Shown: positions 1 to 6,393 of the stretch, piece after piece | Layout of the letters: the number at the start of each line of letters is the position of its first letter | Position numbering within the stretch: the stretch's first letter is position 1 | NCBI GenBank assembly: GCA_946886725.1 | Contig: CAMPJF010000036.1 | Span: 1 to 9,305 of the forward strand | Source: an uncultured Candidatus Saccharibacteria bacterium | GTDB lineage: Bacteria > Patescibacteria > Saccharimonadia > Saccharimonadales > UBA6022 | Length of the DNA stretch: 9,305 bases | Reading direction: 5' to 3' | Notes under the pieces: model-generated | What the model saw: only the letters and a program-made list of their open reading frames with translations | What the model was told of the DNA's origin: nothing | The model's database searches: none | Position numbers and translations under genes: made by a program

Positions 1-1144
1 CGATCACACCCGCAAGCCCCGGAACAGTCAGGCTCGTCTTCATGACATTTGTCGTCACGATAATTTTAATACCCGGATAATCAGTTCGCATAACCATATC
101 TTGCTCGGCATTAGACATTTTACTGTCGAGTGGCAAGATGACTGCCGTTGCGGCAATTTCTGGCGGTAAACCTGCACGAATTTCGTCGATAAAATCTTTA
201 ATTTCTCGTTTACCTGGCGCGGTCACAGCAAAGCCTGTCGGCATTACTTCTCCTTCAAAATCAGCACGACGCTGTGTCCTGTCAAGCGCATGCATTTCCT
301 GCGCTCGAACCAGTGCCCGTTGAACGACCGTTTGCTTTGAAAACTCCTGTTTCTCAACCGGATACGCGCGACCTTCCACTTCGATAACCGTCGGCAAGAC
401 ACCACCAAGCGCGGGAGCAAAGAACTCCTGAAGCGCCTCTGCGTTAAGCGTTGCGCTTTGAATGACAAACCTGCGCTCTGGATGCTCTATTAACTGCCGA
501 TAGACAAACCCAAGTTCCATCTCGACATTCATACCCCATTCGTGGACTTCATCAATGATGACAACCTCCCTGTCATCGATCTGTCGGCTACGGACCCCGC
601 TATCCTGCGCTAGCAACAGCCCGTCCGTCACGTTGCGAACAATCGTGTCTTCGGTGCACGTGTTTTTTTCCGCTGTATGATACGCTGAAATTTCACGCGG
701 TACATCCGGCCAGCACTCCATTAGCTCCTCACTAATACGTTCTGCCACTTGGCGTGCCGCAATACGGCGCGGCTGCGTTTGCGTTGGCCTGTAACCAGCC
801 TCGGCAAGAAATTGCGGCACCTGCGTGCTTTTCCCGCTACCCGTTTCGGCTTTAATAATCGTCAATTGGCTATTATCGACAGATTCGATGATTCGATCTT
901 TATGAGCGATAATCGGCAGTTCTTGATTGCCAACTGGTGCACGCTCCATGACGGCGACAGTCGTATATGGTTTTTCGAATCCACCGTATGCCTCGTCATA
1001 GTCTTTGCGCTCTTTTCGTACCCACTGTGAGCTTTGTTGCTCGGGGCTAACGTACGGATTACTTTGATTATTAAATCGAGGCTGAGATTCATACCCTTTT
1101 ACTGGAGTATGGTTATATTTCTTCGGACCAAATTCTCGTTGCAT
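1..1144 (-). CDS. DEAH-box ATP-dependent helicase, HrpA-like (3' end outside window)
   Basis: This is the N-terminal 381 residues of a superfamily 2 DEAH-box helicase; the coding strand runs off the left edge. Such enzymes use NTP hydrolysis to unwind or remodel RNA or RNA-protein complexes in the cytoplasm. In order I see a roughly 75-residue polar N-terminus rich in Q, N, Y and charged residues (probably disordered), motif I GSGKST (102-107), motif Ia TQPRRIAA (123-130), motif II DEVH (198-201), motif III SAT (230-232), a PGKREI segment like motif IV (310-315), and motif V TTNVMKTSLTVPG (364-376). The ATG at 1144 is the first ATG after an in-frame TAA. A weak AAAGG lies just upstream. A promoter at 1202-1229 and the rplY terminator make it an independent unit. 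Oddities are DEVH in place of DEAH and MKTSLT where HrpA proteins usually have AETSLT. HrpB or a family-specific paralogue remains possible because the C-terminal domains are not visible. Confidence 0.9.
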   Translation of the reverse strand, partial: MQREFGPKKYNHTPVKGYESQPRFNNQSNPYVSPEQQSSQWVRKERKDYDEAYGGFEKPYTTVAVMERAPVGNQELPIIAHKDRIIESVDNSQLTIIKAETGSGKSTQVPQFLAEAGYRPTQTQPRRIAARQVAERISEELMECWPDVPREISAYHTAEKNTCTEDTIVRNVTDGLLLAQDSGVRSRQIDDREVVIIDEVHEWGMNVEMELGFVYRQLIEHPERRFVIQSATLNAEALQEFFAPALGGVLPTVIEVEGRAYPVEKQEFSKQTVVQRALVRAQEMHALDRTQRRADFEGEVMPTGFAVTAPGKREIKDFIDEIRAGLPPEIAATAVILPLDSKMSNAEQDMVMRTDYPGIKIIVTTNVMKTSLTVPGLAGVI

Positions 1145-1201
1145 ATGACCTTTCGTCGTTTCGGGTAGTACGGCAATTTATTGATACGGTTACTTGTCTT
1201 T

Positions 1202-1229
1202 AATATATAAGATTTATCGATAATAGCAA
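1202..1229 (-). promoter_or_regulatory. Putative sigma70-type promoter of the helicase gene
   Basis: On the minus strand, TTGCTA (1224-1229) and TATATT (1202-1207) are separated by 16 bp. The predicted transcription start near 1195 gives a leader of about 50 nt before the ATG at 1144. It lies downstream of the rplY terminator, as expected for a separate transcript. This is inferred from consensus matching only. Confidence 0.5.
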
Positions 1230-1265
1230 TAGCCAGCTAGTCATTTGCGGCAAAAACTTTCTCTA

Positions 1266-1300
1266 CTATAAAACCGCCGCGGAATGCGGCGGTTTTATAG
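1266..1300 (-). terminator. Intrinsic terminator of rplY
   Basis: A perfect 15-bp inverted repeat, ctataaaaccgccgc, closes a 5-nt loop (1281-1285). The GC core is followed by TTTTAT on the minus strand, 15 nt past the rplY stop. An A-run on the opposite flank would also let it work for plus-strand transcription, but no plus-strand gene ends here. It separates rplY from the helicase gene. Confidence 0.9.
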
Positions 1301-1315
1301 CTATATAGTATCGAA

Positions 1316-2002
1316 TTATTTAGCGTCAGCTTTTGCGGCATCGTCGCTAGATTCAGTCGTATCAGAACCATTTTCAGATTCGACGGCTGATGCGTCCTCG
1401 GCGTCACCGCCAGCAGCATCATTTGCCGCTTGCAGCGCACTTGGTTCGTACACATTTGCCACTACAAGATCGGTATCCTGCTCTACATCCGCAAACTCAA
1501 CTCCCTTCGGCAAGGTAATATCAGCAAGCGTCAATTTATCTTCGTCGGTTGCAAGATTCACAATTGACATCTCAAGAGATTCAGGAAGGTCGGCAGGCAA
1601 TGCGCGCACTTCTACTTTCTCAATCGCCTGCAGGACGATTAAACCTGCTTTTTCAGCAGCACTTTCACCTTCACCAACAAGAACAATTGGCACTTCAGTA
1701 ACAATTTTTTCGTTCTGTTTAATGGTATGGAATGCCACGTGACGCAGCGTGTGCTTGACTGGGTCCATGTCGATAGATTTAATGATTGCTAACTTCTTTT
1801 TACCAGCGACTGTCAAATGGACAGGTGAGTGCTTACCGGCAGCGCGTACCGCTTTGAGCGTCTCGACCGCTTGTGACTGCGTAGAGATTGGCGCACCTTT
1901 ACCACCATAGACAACACTTGGCACGAGCCCGTCATTACGTAGTTTGGCAACTTGTTTACCTTCTGCTGTTCGTTCATCTAAATTCAATGTTATATCGTTC
2001 AT
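1316..2002 (-). CDS. rplY: 50S ribosomal protein L25 / general stress protein CTC
   Basis: A 228-residue L25 of the long CTC/TL5 type, which binds 5S rRNA in the large ribosomal subunit. The N-terminal RNA-binding domain (about 3-92) carries the family segment LRNDGLVPSVVYGG (21-34) and the DMDPVKHTLRHVAF stretch (78-91). The C-terminal TL5 beta domain (about 100-186) includes EVPIVLVGEGESAAEKAG (103-120) and the ALPADLPE signature (134-141). Residues 187-228 form a low-complexity tail rich in Ala, Asp, Glu and Ser, typical of long CTC proteins and probably disordered. The ATG at 2002 is preceded by a strong AGGAGG with a short 3-nt gap. The gene has its own extended -10 promoter and a strong terminator, so it appears monocistronic. 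It is transcribed divergently from the dedA gene. Confidence 0.95.
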   Translation of the reverse strand: MNDITLNLDERTAEGKQVAKLRNDGLVPSVVYGGKGAPISTQSQAVETLKAVRAAGKHSPVHLTVAGKKKLAIIKSIDMDPVKHTLRHVAFHTIKQNEKIVTEVPIVLVGEGESAAEKAGLIVLQAIEKVEVRALPADLPESLEMSIVNLATDEDKLTLADITLPKGVEFADVEQDTDLVVANVYEPSALQAANDAAGGDAEDASAVESENGSDTTESSDDAAKADAK

Positions 2003-2030
2003 AGTCCTCCTAAATTTCGGTCTACCCTTT

Positions 2031-2058
2031 ATTATACCATTTTTCGCGTAGATAACAG
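2031..2058 (-). promoter_or_regulatory. Extended -10 promoter of rplY
   Basis: The minus strand reads TGGTATAAT (2031-2039), a consensus -10 with the TGN extension. A weak -35 candidate, CTGTTA (2053-2058), lies 16 bp upstream. The predicted start near 2024 gives a leader of about 20 nt that contains the AGGAGG. The -10 and the A-rich stretch next to it nearly match the uvrA promoter. Confidence 0.75.
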
Positions 2059-2063
2059 AGACG

Positions 2064-2072
2064 TGCTAAAAT
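2064..2072 (+). promoter_or_regulatory. Extended -10 promoter of the dedA-PAP2 pair, giving a leaderless start
   Basis: The plus strand reads TGCTAAAAT, an extended -10. The gap from its last base to the ATG at 2081 is 8 nt, so RNA synthesis should begin at or within about two bases of the A of the start codon. No -35 resembling TTGACA is visible at the usual distance, and no Shine-Dalgarno lies in the gap. It sits back to back with the rplY promoter. Confidence 0.6.
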
Positions 2073-2080
2073 GAGTACAT

Positions 2081-2752
2081 ATGATTCCAGGTGTAGACTT
2101 AATAGATTTTATCAAATGGGCGGGCGTTCTTGGCATCGCTTTAGTCATTTTTGCAGAGTCAGGTCTGCTCATCGGCTTTTTCCTTCCAGGCGACAGCCTG
2201 CTGTTCACTGCGGGCTTTTTGGTATATAGCGGCTTTCTTGACGTCAATATCCACCTACTGGTCGCAATCTTGTTTGTCGCGGCCGTTACTGGCGACAGCG
2301 TTGGCTACTCGTTTGGGCGAAAGTTTGGCCCAGCTATATTTAAACGACCCGACTCATTACTTTTCAGGCAAGAAAACATCTTAAAGGCGCAGCACTTTTA
2401 CGAGAAGCATGGCGGCAAAACAATTATTATCGCGCGATTTATCCCGATTGTTCGCACCTTCGCACCAGTCGTTGCGGGCATCGGCAAGATGGAATACAAA
2501 CGTTTCCTCGCTTTTAACCTAATCGGTGGAGTCCTATGGGCAGCAGGTGTGACATATCTAGGCTACTTCGTCGGCGCGCAGTTCGAAAAAGCTGGCATAG
2601 AAATTGATACCGTACTCATCCCTATTATCCTCGTCATCATTCTACTATCTGTTTTACCGCCAGCCATTCACATTCTCAAAGACAAAAAACAACGTACCGC
2701 CATCTGGAATGCCGGCAAAAAACAACTAAATATCATCCTTAAGAGAAAGTAG
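2081..2752 (+). CDS. DedA (VTT/SNARE-associated) family membrane protein
   Basis: A 223-residue integral membrane protein of the DedA family. Members were recently shown to act as flippases returning undecaprenyl phosphate (C55-P) or other phospholipids across the cytoplasmic membrane; assigning that substrate here is inference. Family landmarks are the acidic residue in AESG (E26), FLPGDSLLF (34-42), GDSVGYSFGRKFG (71-83), the FYEKHGGK segment (106-113), ARFIPIVRTFAP (118-129, with the conserved arginines 119 and 125), and N146/W153. Hydrophobic segments lie at about 14-48, 57-70, 143-166 and 177-199, followed by a basic C-terminus. Length is normal for the family. The start follows a -10 element directly and has no Shine-Dalgarno. 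Nine nucleotides separate its TAG stop from the PAP2 gene, so the two are almost certainly co-transcribed. Confidence 0.93.
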   Translation: MIPGVDLIDFIKWAGVLGIALVIFAESGLLIGFFLPGDSLLFTAGFLVYSGFLDVNIHLLVAILFVAAVTGDSVGYSFGRKFGPAIFKRPDSLLFRQENILKAQHFYEKHGGKTIIIARFIPIVRTFAPVVAGIGKMEYKRFLAFNLIGGVLWAAGVTYLGYFVGAQFEKAGIEIDTVLIPIILVIILLSVLPPAIHILKDKKQRTAIWNAGKKQLNIILKRK

Positions 2753-2761
2753 GCTGCATTC

Positions 2762-3466
2762 GTGAGTACCGCACTACGCACCTTTTTTAAAAGCCGTCGT
2801 TTTATTACCAAGCGTAACGTTTTTATTGGTGCGTTACTAATCGCTGGCTTGCTTTTGTTCGTCTCAGTTTACGATAGCATCTCAGAAAACGATGGATTAG
2901 CGGCGTTTGACGAACCAGTTCGTGCATGGGCGGCAACTATTCAAAACCAAAAACTAACAATCCTCATGCGGATTATCACCGAAATATCAGCACCATTGAG
3001 TGTCGCCATCATTACGGTTGTCGGAGCAGTTATCTGGAAAGTACGCAAAAAGGAGACGTGGCGTCCTGCGCTCGTAGCGGGCGGTGTAGCAACTGCATTA
3101 ATCCTATCAGCAGTCATCAAGACAATAACGCAACGCGAACGACCTTCAATTACGGATTTAGTTGATGCAACGGGGGCAATATCGTACTCATTCCCATCCG
3201 GCCATACGCTTGGCGCAGCAGCGTTGCTATTGATTATTGGGTATTTTATTTTTATGACAGGACCCACTGCAAAGCGTTTCGCTGTTATTAGCCTAGCGAT
3301 ACTCGTCGATATCAGCCTCGTAGCTATCAGTCGCATTTATTTGAACTATCACTGGCTGACTGATGTGACGGCGTCAGTTGGACTTGCGTTTATCGTTCTT
3401 GCAATCATTGTTGCTATCGACACATATCTAAAGCCAATTGCAAAAAATAAACGAACTATTTCTTAA
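2762..3466 (+). CDS. PAP2-family membrane phosphatase
   Basis: A 234-residue membrane phosphatase of the PAP2 superfamily (PgpB, YwoA and similar), which removes phosphate from lipid pyrophosphates or phosphates at the outer face of the cytoplasmic membrane. All three catalytic motifs are intact: KTITQRERP (120-128; K-x6-RP), PSGH (145-148), and [12 protein letters not shown] (190-201), with H197 as nucleophile-type histidine and D201 supporting it. Helices are visible at about 20-36, 78-93, 104-120, 149-165, 173-189 and 203-220. The start is GTG at 2762 because a stop (the dedA TAG) lies only three codons upstream in the same frame; the Shine-Dalgarno is weak (AGG). It follows the DedA gene by 9 nt. 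Undecaprenyl pyrophosphate is the likely substrate given the neighbour, but phosphatidylglycerol phosphate or another lipid is possible. Its 3' end overlaps the uvrA stop by 11 bp. Confidence 0.93.
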   Translation: MSTALRTFFKSRRFITKRNVFIGALLIAGLLLFVSVYDSISENDGLAAFDEPVRAWAATIQNQKLTILMRIITEISAPLSVAIITVVGAVIWKVRKKETWRPALVAGGVATALILSAVIKTITQRERPSITDLVDATGAISYSFPSGHTLGAAALLLIIGYFIFMTGPTAKRFAVISLAILVDISLVAISRIYLNYHWLTDVTASVGLAFIVLAIIVAIDTYLKPIAKNKRTIS

Positions 3467-6275
3467 GTAACGGTTTTAGATACCTGCCAGTGAATGACTT
3501 CGTTACTTTTACGACCTCCTCAGGCGTACCCTCGGCAACAACCGTGCCGCCACCAAGTCCACCCTCGGGGCCCATATCGATAATATGATCCGCAGCCTTG
3601 ATAACGTCCAAATTATGCTCGATAATCACCATGCTATTGCCGCCTTCGACAAGTTTTTGCAAAATACCCAGTAGGCGCTTTACATCCGCACTATGCAGAC
3701 CAGTTGTCGGCTCATCAAGAATATAGAGCGTCTTTCCAGTTGCCCGGCGCGACAGTTCGGTGGCAAGTTTGATGCGCTGCGCCTCACCGCCGCTAAACGT
3801 GGTTGCGGGCTGTCCCAAGCGAATATACCCAAGCCCTACTTCAACCAGTGTGGTCAGCTTACGAGCGATTGAAGGAATATTTTCAAAGAATTCAGCCGCC
3901 TGCTCGACGGTCATCTCTAAAACGTCACTAATTGTCTTCTCTTTGAATTTAATCTCGAGTGCTTCGCGATTATAGCGCTTTCCTTTACAGACGTCGCATA
4001 CAACATACACGTCTGGCAGAAAATGCATTTCGATCTTGATGACACCGTCGCCCTGACAGTTTTCGCAGCGGCCGCCCTTGACGTTAAAGCTAAAGCGACC
4101 TGCTTTATACCCGCGAATATTTGCCTCCGGCGTACCAGCGAACAACTCGCGAATCGGCGTAAAGACACCGGTATATGTGGCCGGGTTTGAGCGCGGCGTA
4201 CGGCCAATCGCCGACTGGTCAATCACGATAGCTTTGTCGAGATGATTAATACCCTCGATGTTTTCGTGCGCGCCCGGAACGACATGCGAACGGTGTAAGC
4301 GTGCTGATAATTCTTTGGCTAAGATATCATTAACAAGCGTTGATTTCCCACTACCACTTACTCCACTGACGACTGTCAAAACTCCAAGTGGAAATGCGAC
4401 ATCGATGTTCTTGAGATTATTCTCGCGAGCGCCACGAATGACTAGTTGACGGTCTTTCATAATGGGCCGTCTGTTTTTTGGCACATCGATCTTCTCTTTA
4501 CCGGATAAATAACGACCAGTAAGACTGCTTGGGTTTGCAGCTACTTCGGCGGGCGTTCCCGCTGCGACGATTTGTCCACCGGCAACCCCTGCGCCAGGAC
4601 CAATATCCAGCAGATAATCAGCCTCTCGAATCGTATCCTCATCATGCTCGACAACGAGCACAGTATTACCTAAATCACGCAGATGCTTCAATGTCATGAT
4701 CAAACGATCATTATCACGCTGATGGAGGCCGATTGACGGCTCATCCAATACGTATAACACACCCTGCAGCCCCGATCCAATCTGCGTCGCCAAGCGAATG
4801 CGCTGCGCTTCACCACCCGATAGCGTATTAGCGGCGCGTGCAAGCTCCAGGTAGTTTAAACCGACATTGCTCATAAAGCCTAGCCGTGAATTGATTTCTT
4901 TCATAATTTGACGCGCAATAAATAGCTCCTGCTCGCTTAATTTCAAGGTATTCGTGAATAGGTCCAGCGCATCATCAACGCCCAGATTACAGATATCCAT
5001 AATACTCAGGCCGTGGACAGTGATTGCCAATACGACAGGCTTGAGACGAGCACCGTTGCAGGTATGACACTTGCGCTCACGCATAAATCGCTCGATGTCT
5101 TTACGCATAAATTCGCTGTCGGTTTCTTTATGGCGACGCTCCAAGTTTGGAATCACGCCTTCATAGGTTGATTCGTAGCTACGGCCCGCACCGATGCGCA
5201 CCTTATATGTCTGCGCTCCGGTACCGTACAAAATCTTATCGAGATCACTTTCGGATAATTCGCTAACCGGTACATTAATACTAAATCCGTGCTTCTCCGC
5301 CACGACAGACAAGCGTTTCATATACCAAGCGTCGCTATTGACGCGGTTATACGGACGTATCGCGCCTTCTTTGATAGATAAGTTAGGGTTAAACACCAGA
5401 TCTGGGTCTACTTCCAATCGACTGCCGAGCCCCGTACAAACTGGGCATGCACCTTGCGGCGCATTAAAGCTAAAGATACGTGGTTCAAGCTCAGGGATAT
5501 CCTCATTAGGATGATCGATACATGCGTATCGTTGACTAAAGGTTGTGACTTTATCCGTATCGGCGTTTAGTAACTCGACAACCCCTTCGGCAAGTTCAAG
5601 CGCTTGCTCGACAGATTGCGTCACGCGCCCCGTCATCTCTTCACTCATAGCAATACGGTCAACCACAATTTCAATATCGTGTTTGTACGTTTTAGCCAAA
5701 TCCGGAAATTCATCCAGCGAGTACACGACGCCGTCCACGCGCGCCCTGGCAAATCCAAGTCGACGATACTGTTCTGGCACATGCGCAAACTCGCCTTTTT
5801 TACTCTTGACTATAGGTGCCAAAATCATTAGCTTAGTACCCGCTTCGATCTTCATGACTTCATCAATAATCGCTTGCGGCGTACGGCGGGCGACCTCTTT
5901 ACCACATACCGGACAGTGGGGCACGCCGATGCGCGCAAATAACAAACGCAGATAATCATAGATTTCTGTCACCGTCGCAACGGTACTGCGCGGGTTTCGA
6001 CTGGTAGACTTTTGATCGATAGAGATTGCCGGAGATAGTCCGTCAATCGAATCGACATCAGGTTTATCCATGATGCCCAAAAACTGACGGGCATAACTAG
6101 AAAGACTTTCGACGTAACGCCGCTGTCCTTCGGCATAAATAGTGTCGAAAGCTAGGCTGGATTTACCACTCCCGGATAGTCCCGTAATAACAACCAGTTT
6201 ATCGCGTGGTATCTCAACGTCGATATTCTTTAGGTTGTGCTCCCTCGCTCCAGTAACTCGTATAAACTCTGGCAT
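3456..6275 (-). CDS. uvrA: UvrABC system protein A (excinuclease ATPase)
   Basis: A full-length UvrA of 939 residues (E. coli UvrA has 940). It is the damage-sensing ATPase of nucleotide excision repair, which dimerises, scans DNA and loads UvrB. Both ABC ATPase halves are complete: Walker [10 protein letters not shown] (32-40), signature LSGGEAQR (485-492) and Walker B VLDEP (509-513) in the first; GVSGSGKST (638-646), FSGGEAQR (827-834) and ILDEP (852-856) in the second. Cysteine pairs are C121/C124, C277/C280 partnered with C252 and H255, C403/C406, and the C-terminal zinc finger C737/C740-C760/C763. The zinc site at 252-280 therefore reads CxxH plus CxxC. The ATG at 6275 has no Shine-Dalgarno but lies 8 nt after a TATAAT, so the message is probably leaderless. 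It is transcribed alone. Its stop overlaps the converging PAP2 gene. UvrB and UvrC are not in the window. Confidence 0.98.
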   Translation of the reverse strand: MPEFIRVTGAREHNLKNIDVEIPRDKLVVITGLSGSGKSSLAFDTIYAEGQRRYVESLSSYARQFLGIMDKPDVDSIDGLSPAISIDQKSTSRNPRSTVATVTEIYDYLRLLFARIGVPHCPVCGKEVARRTPQAIIDEVMKIEAGTKLMILAPIVKSKKGEFAHVPEQYRRLGFARARVDGVVYSLDEFPDLAKTYKHDIEIVVDRIAMSEEMTGRVTQSVEQALELAEGVVELLNADTDKVTTFSQRYACIDHPNEDIPELEPRIFSFNAPQGACPVCTGLGSRLEVDPDLVFNPNLSIKEGAIRPYNRVNSDAWYMKRLSVVAEKHGFSINVPVSELSESDLDKILYGTGAQTYKVRIGAGRSYESTYEGVIPNLERRHKETDSEFMRKDIERFMRERKCHTCNGARLKPVVLAITVHGLSIMDICNLGVDDALDLFTNTLKLSEQELFIARQIMKEINSRLGFMSNVGLNYLELARAANTLSGGEAQRIRLATQIGSGLQGVLYVLDEPSIGLHQRDNDRLIMTLKHLRDLGNTVLVVEHDEDTIREADYLLDIGPGAGVAGGQIVAAGTPAEVAANPSSLTGRYLSGKEKIDVPKNRRPIMKDRQLVIRGARENNLKNIDVAFPLGVLTVVSGVSGSGKSTLVNDILAKELSARLHRSHVVPGAHENIEGINHLDKAIVIDQSAIGRTPRSNPATYTGVFTPIRELFAGTPEANIRGYKAGRFSFNVKGGRCENCQGDGVIKIEMHFLPDVYVVCDVCKGKRYNREALEIKFKEKTISDVLEMTVEQAAEFFENIPSIARKLTTLVEVGLGYIRLGQPATTFSGGEAQRIKLATELSRRATGKTLYILDEPTTGLHSADVKRLLGILQKLVEGGNSMVIIEHNLDVIKAADHIIDMGPEGGLGGGTVVAEGTPEEVVKVTKSFTGRYLKPLLKK
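3465..3508. terminator. Weak hairpin at the PAP2/uvrA convergent junction
   Basis: An 8-bp perfect inverted repeat (aagtaacg 3465-3472 with cgttactt 3501-3508) encloses 28 nt, and the plus strand continues with TT after it. It begins inside the PAP2 stop codon and lies within the last codons of uvrA. The stem is AT-rich with a large loop and a short U-run, so its efficiency as a terminator is doubtful. It is the only candidate at this junction. Confidence 0.3.
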
Positions 6276-6283
6276 ATTTACTT

Positions 6284-6292
6284 ATTATAGCA
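6284..6292 (-). promoter_or_regulatory. Extended -10 promoter of uvrA, giving a leaderless start
   Basis: The minus strand reads TGCTATAAT, a perfect -10 with the TGN extension. Eight nucleotides (aagtaaat) separate it from the uvrA ATG, so transcription should begin at or next to the start codon. No convincing -35 is visible. Together with flanking bases it matches the rplY promoter at 17 of 18 positions. I see no SOS-box-like sequence (CTG-N10-CAG) overlapping it. Confidence 0.75.
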
Positions 6293-6327
6293 TTTTTCGA
6301 CTACTTCTCGCCAGTACACCCTCAACT

Positions 6328-6380
6328 AAAATGACCCCGACCCCTCTGCAAATCACAGAGAGATCGGGGTCGGCTATTTT
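6328..6380 (-). terminator. Intrinsic terminator of the lipoprotein gene
   Basis: Arms gaccccga (6333-6340) and tcggggtc (6364-6371) form an 8-bp GC-rich stem; a smaller CTCTG/CAGAG helix (6344-6348 with 6356-6360) can form inside. AAAAT and ATTTT flank the structure, so the minus strand has a short U-run after the stem. A shifted register, 6337-6344 with 6366-6373, also gives 8 perfect pairs. It lies between the lipoprotein stop and the uvrA promoter and isolates the two transcripts. Confidence 0.8.
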
Positions 6381-6393
6381 CAACACATGCACA

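Noticed and set aside
862..1092. Short open frames overlapping the helicase (244-468, 749-1030, 862-1092)
   Set aside because: The minus-strand frame that spans the whole region carries all the DEAH helicase motifs; these are out-of-frame shadows.
1145..1315. A small RNA or riboswitch in the rplY-helicase gap
   Set aside because: The gap is explained by the rplY terminator, the helicase promoter and a short leader; no other conserved fold or RNA gene is apparent.
1284..1742. 152-codon open frame on the plus strand opposite rplY
   Set aside because: It is the antisense of a clear L25 gene, is rich in Ser, Ala and Thr as antisense frames often are, begins inside the rplY terminator and has no promoter or Shine-Dalgarno.
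2071..2073. ATG at 2071 as an upstream start for dedA
   Set aside because: It is not in frame with the DedA coding sequence and overlaps the predicted -10 element.
2941..3336. 131-codon minus-strand frame opposite the PAP2 gene
   Set aside because: It lies wholly within the PAP2 gene, whose three catalytic motifs are intact; no ribosome binding site or family similarity is seen.
5545..5955. Plus-strand open frames opposite uvrA (5194-5514, 5545-5955, 6142-6456)
   Set aside because: They are antisense shadows of a strongly conserved gene with no family motifs, and the third crosses the lipoprotein terminator.
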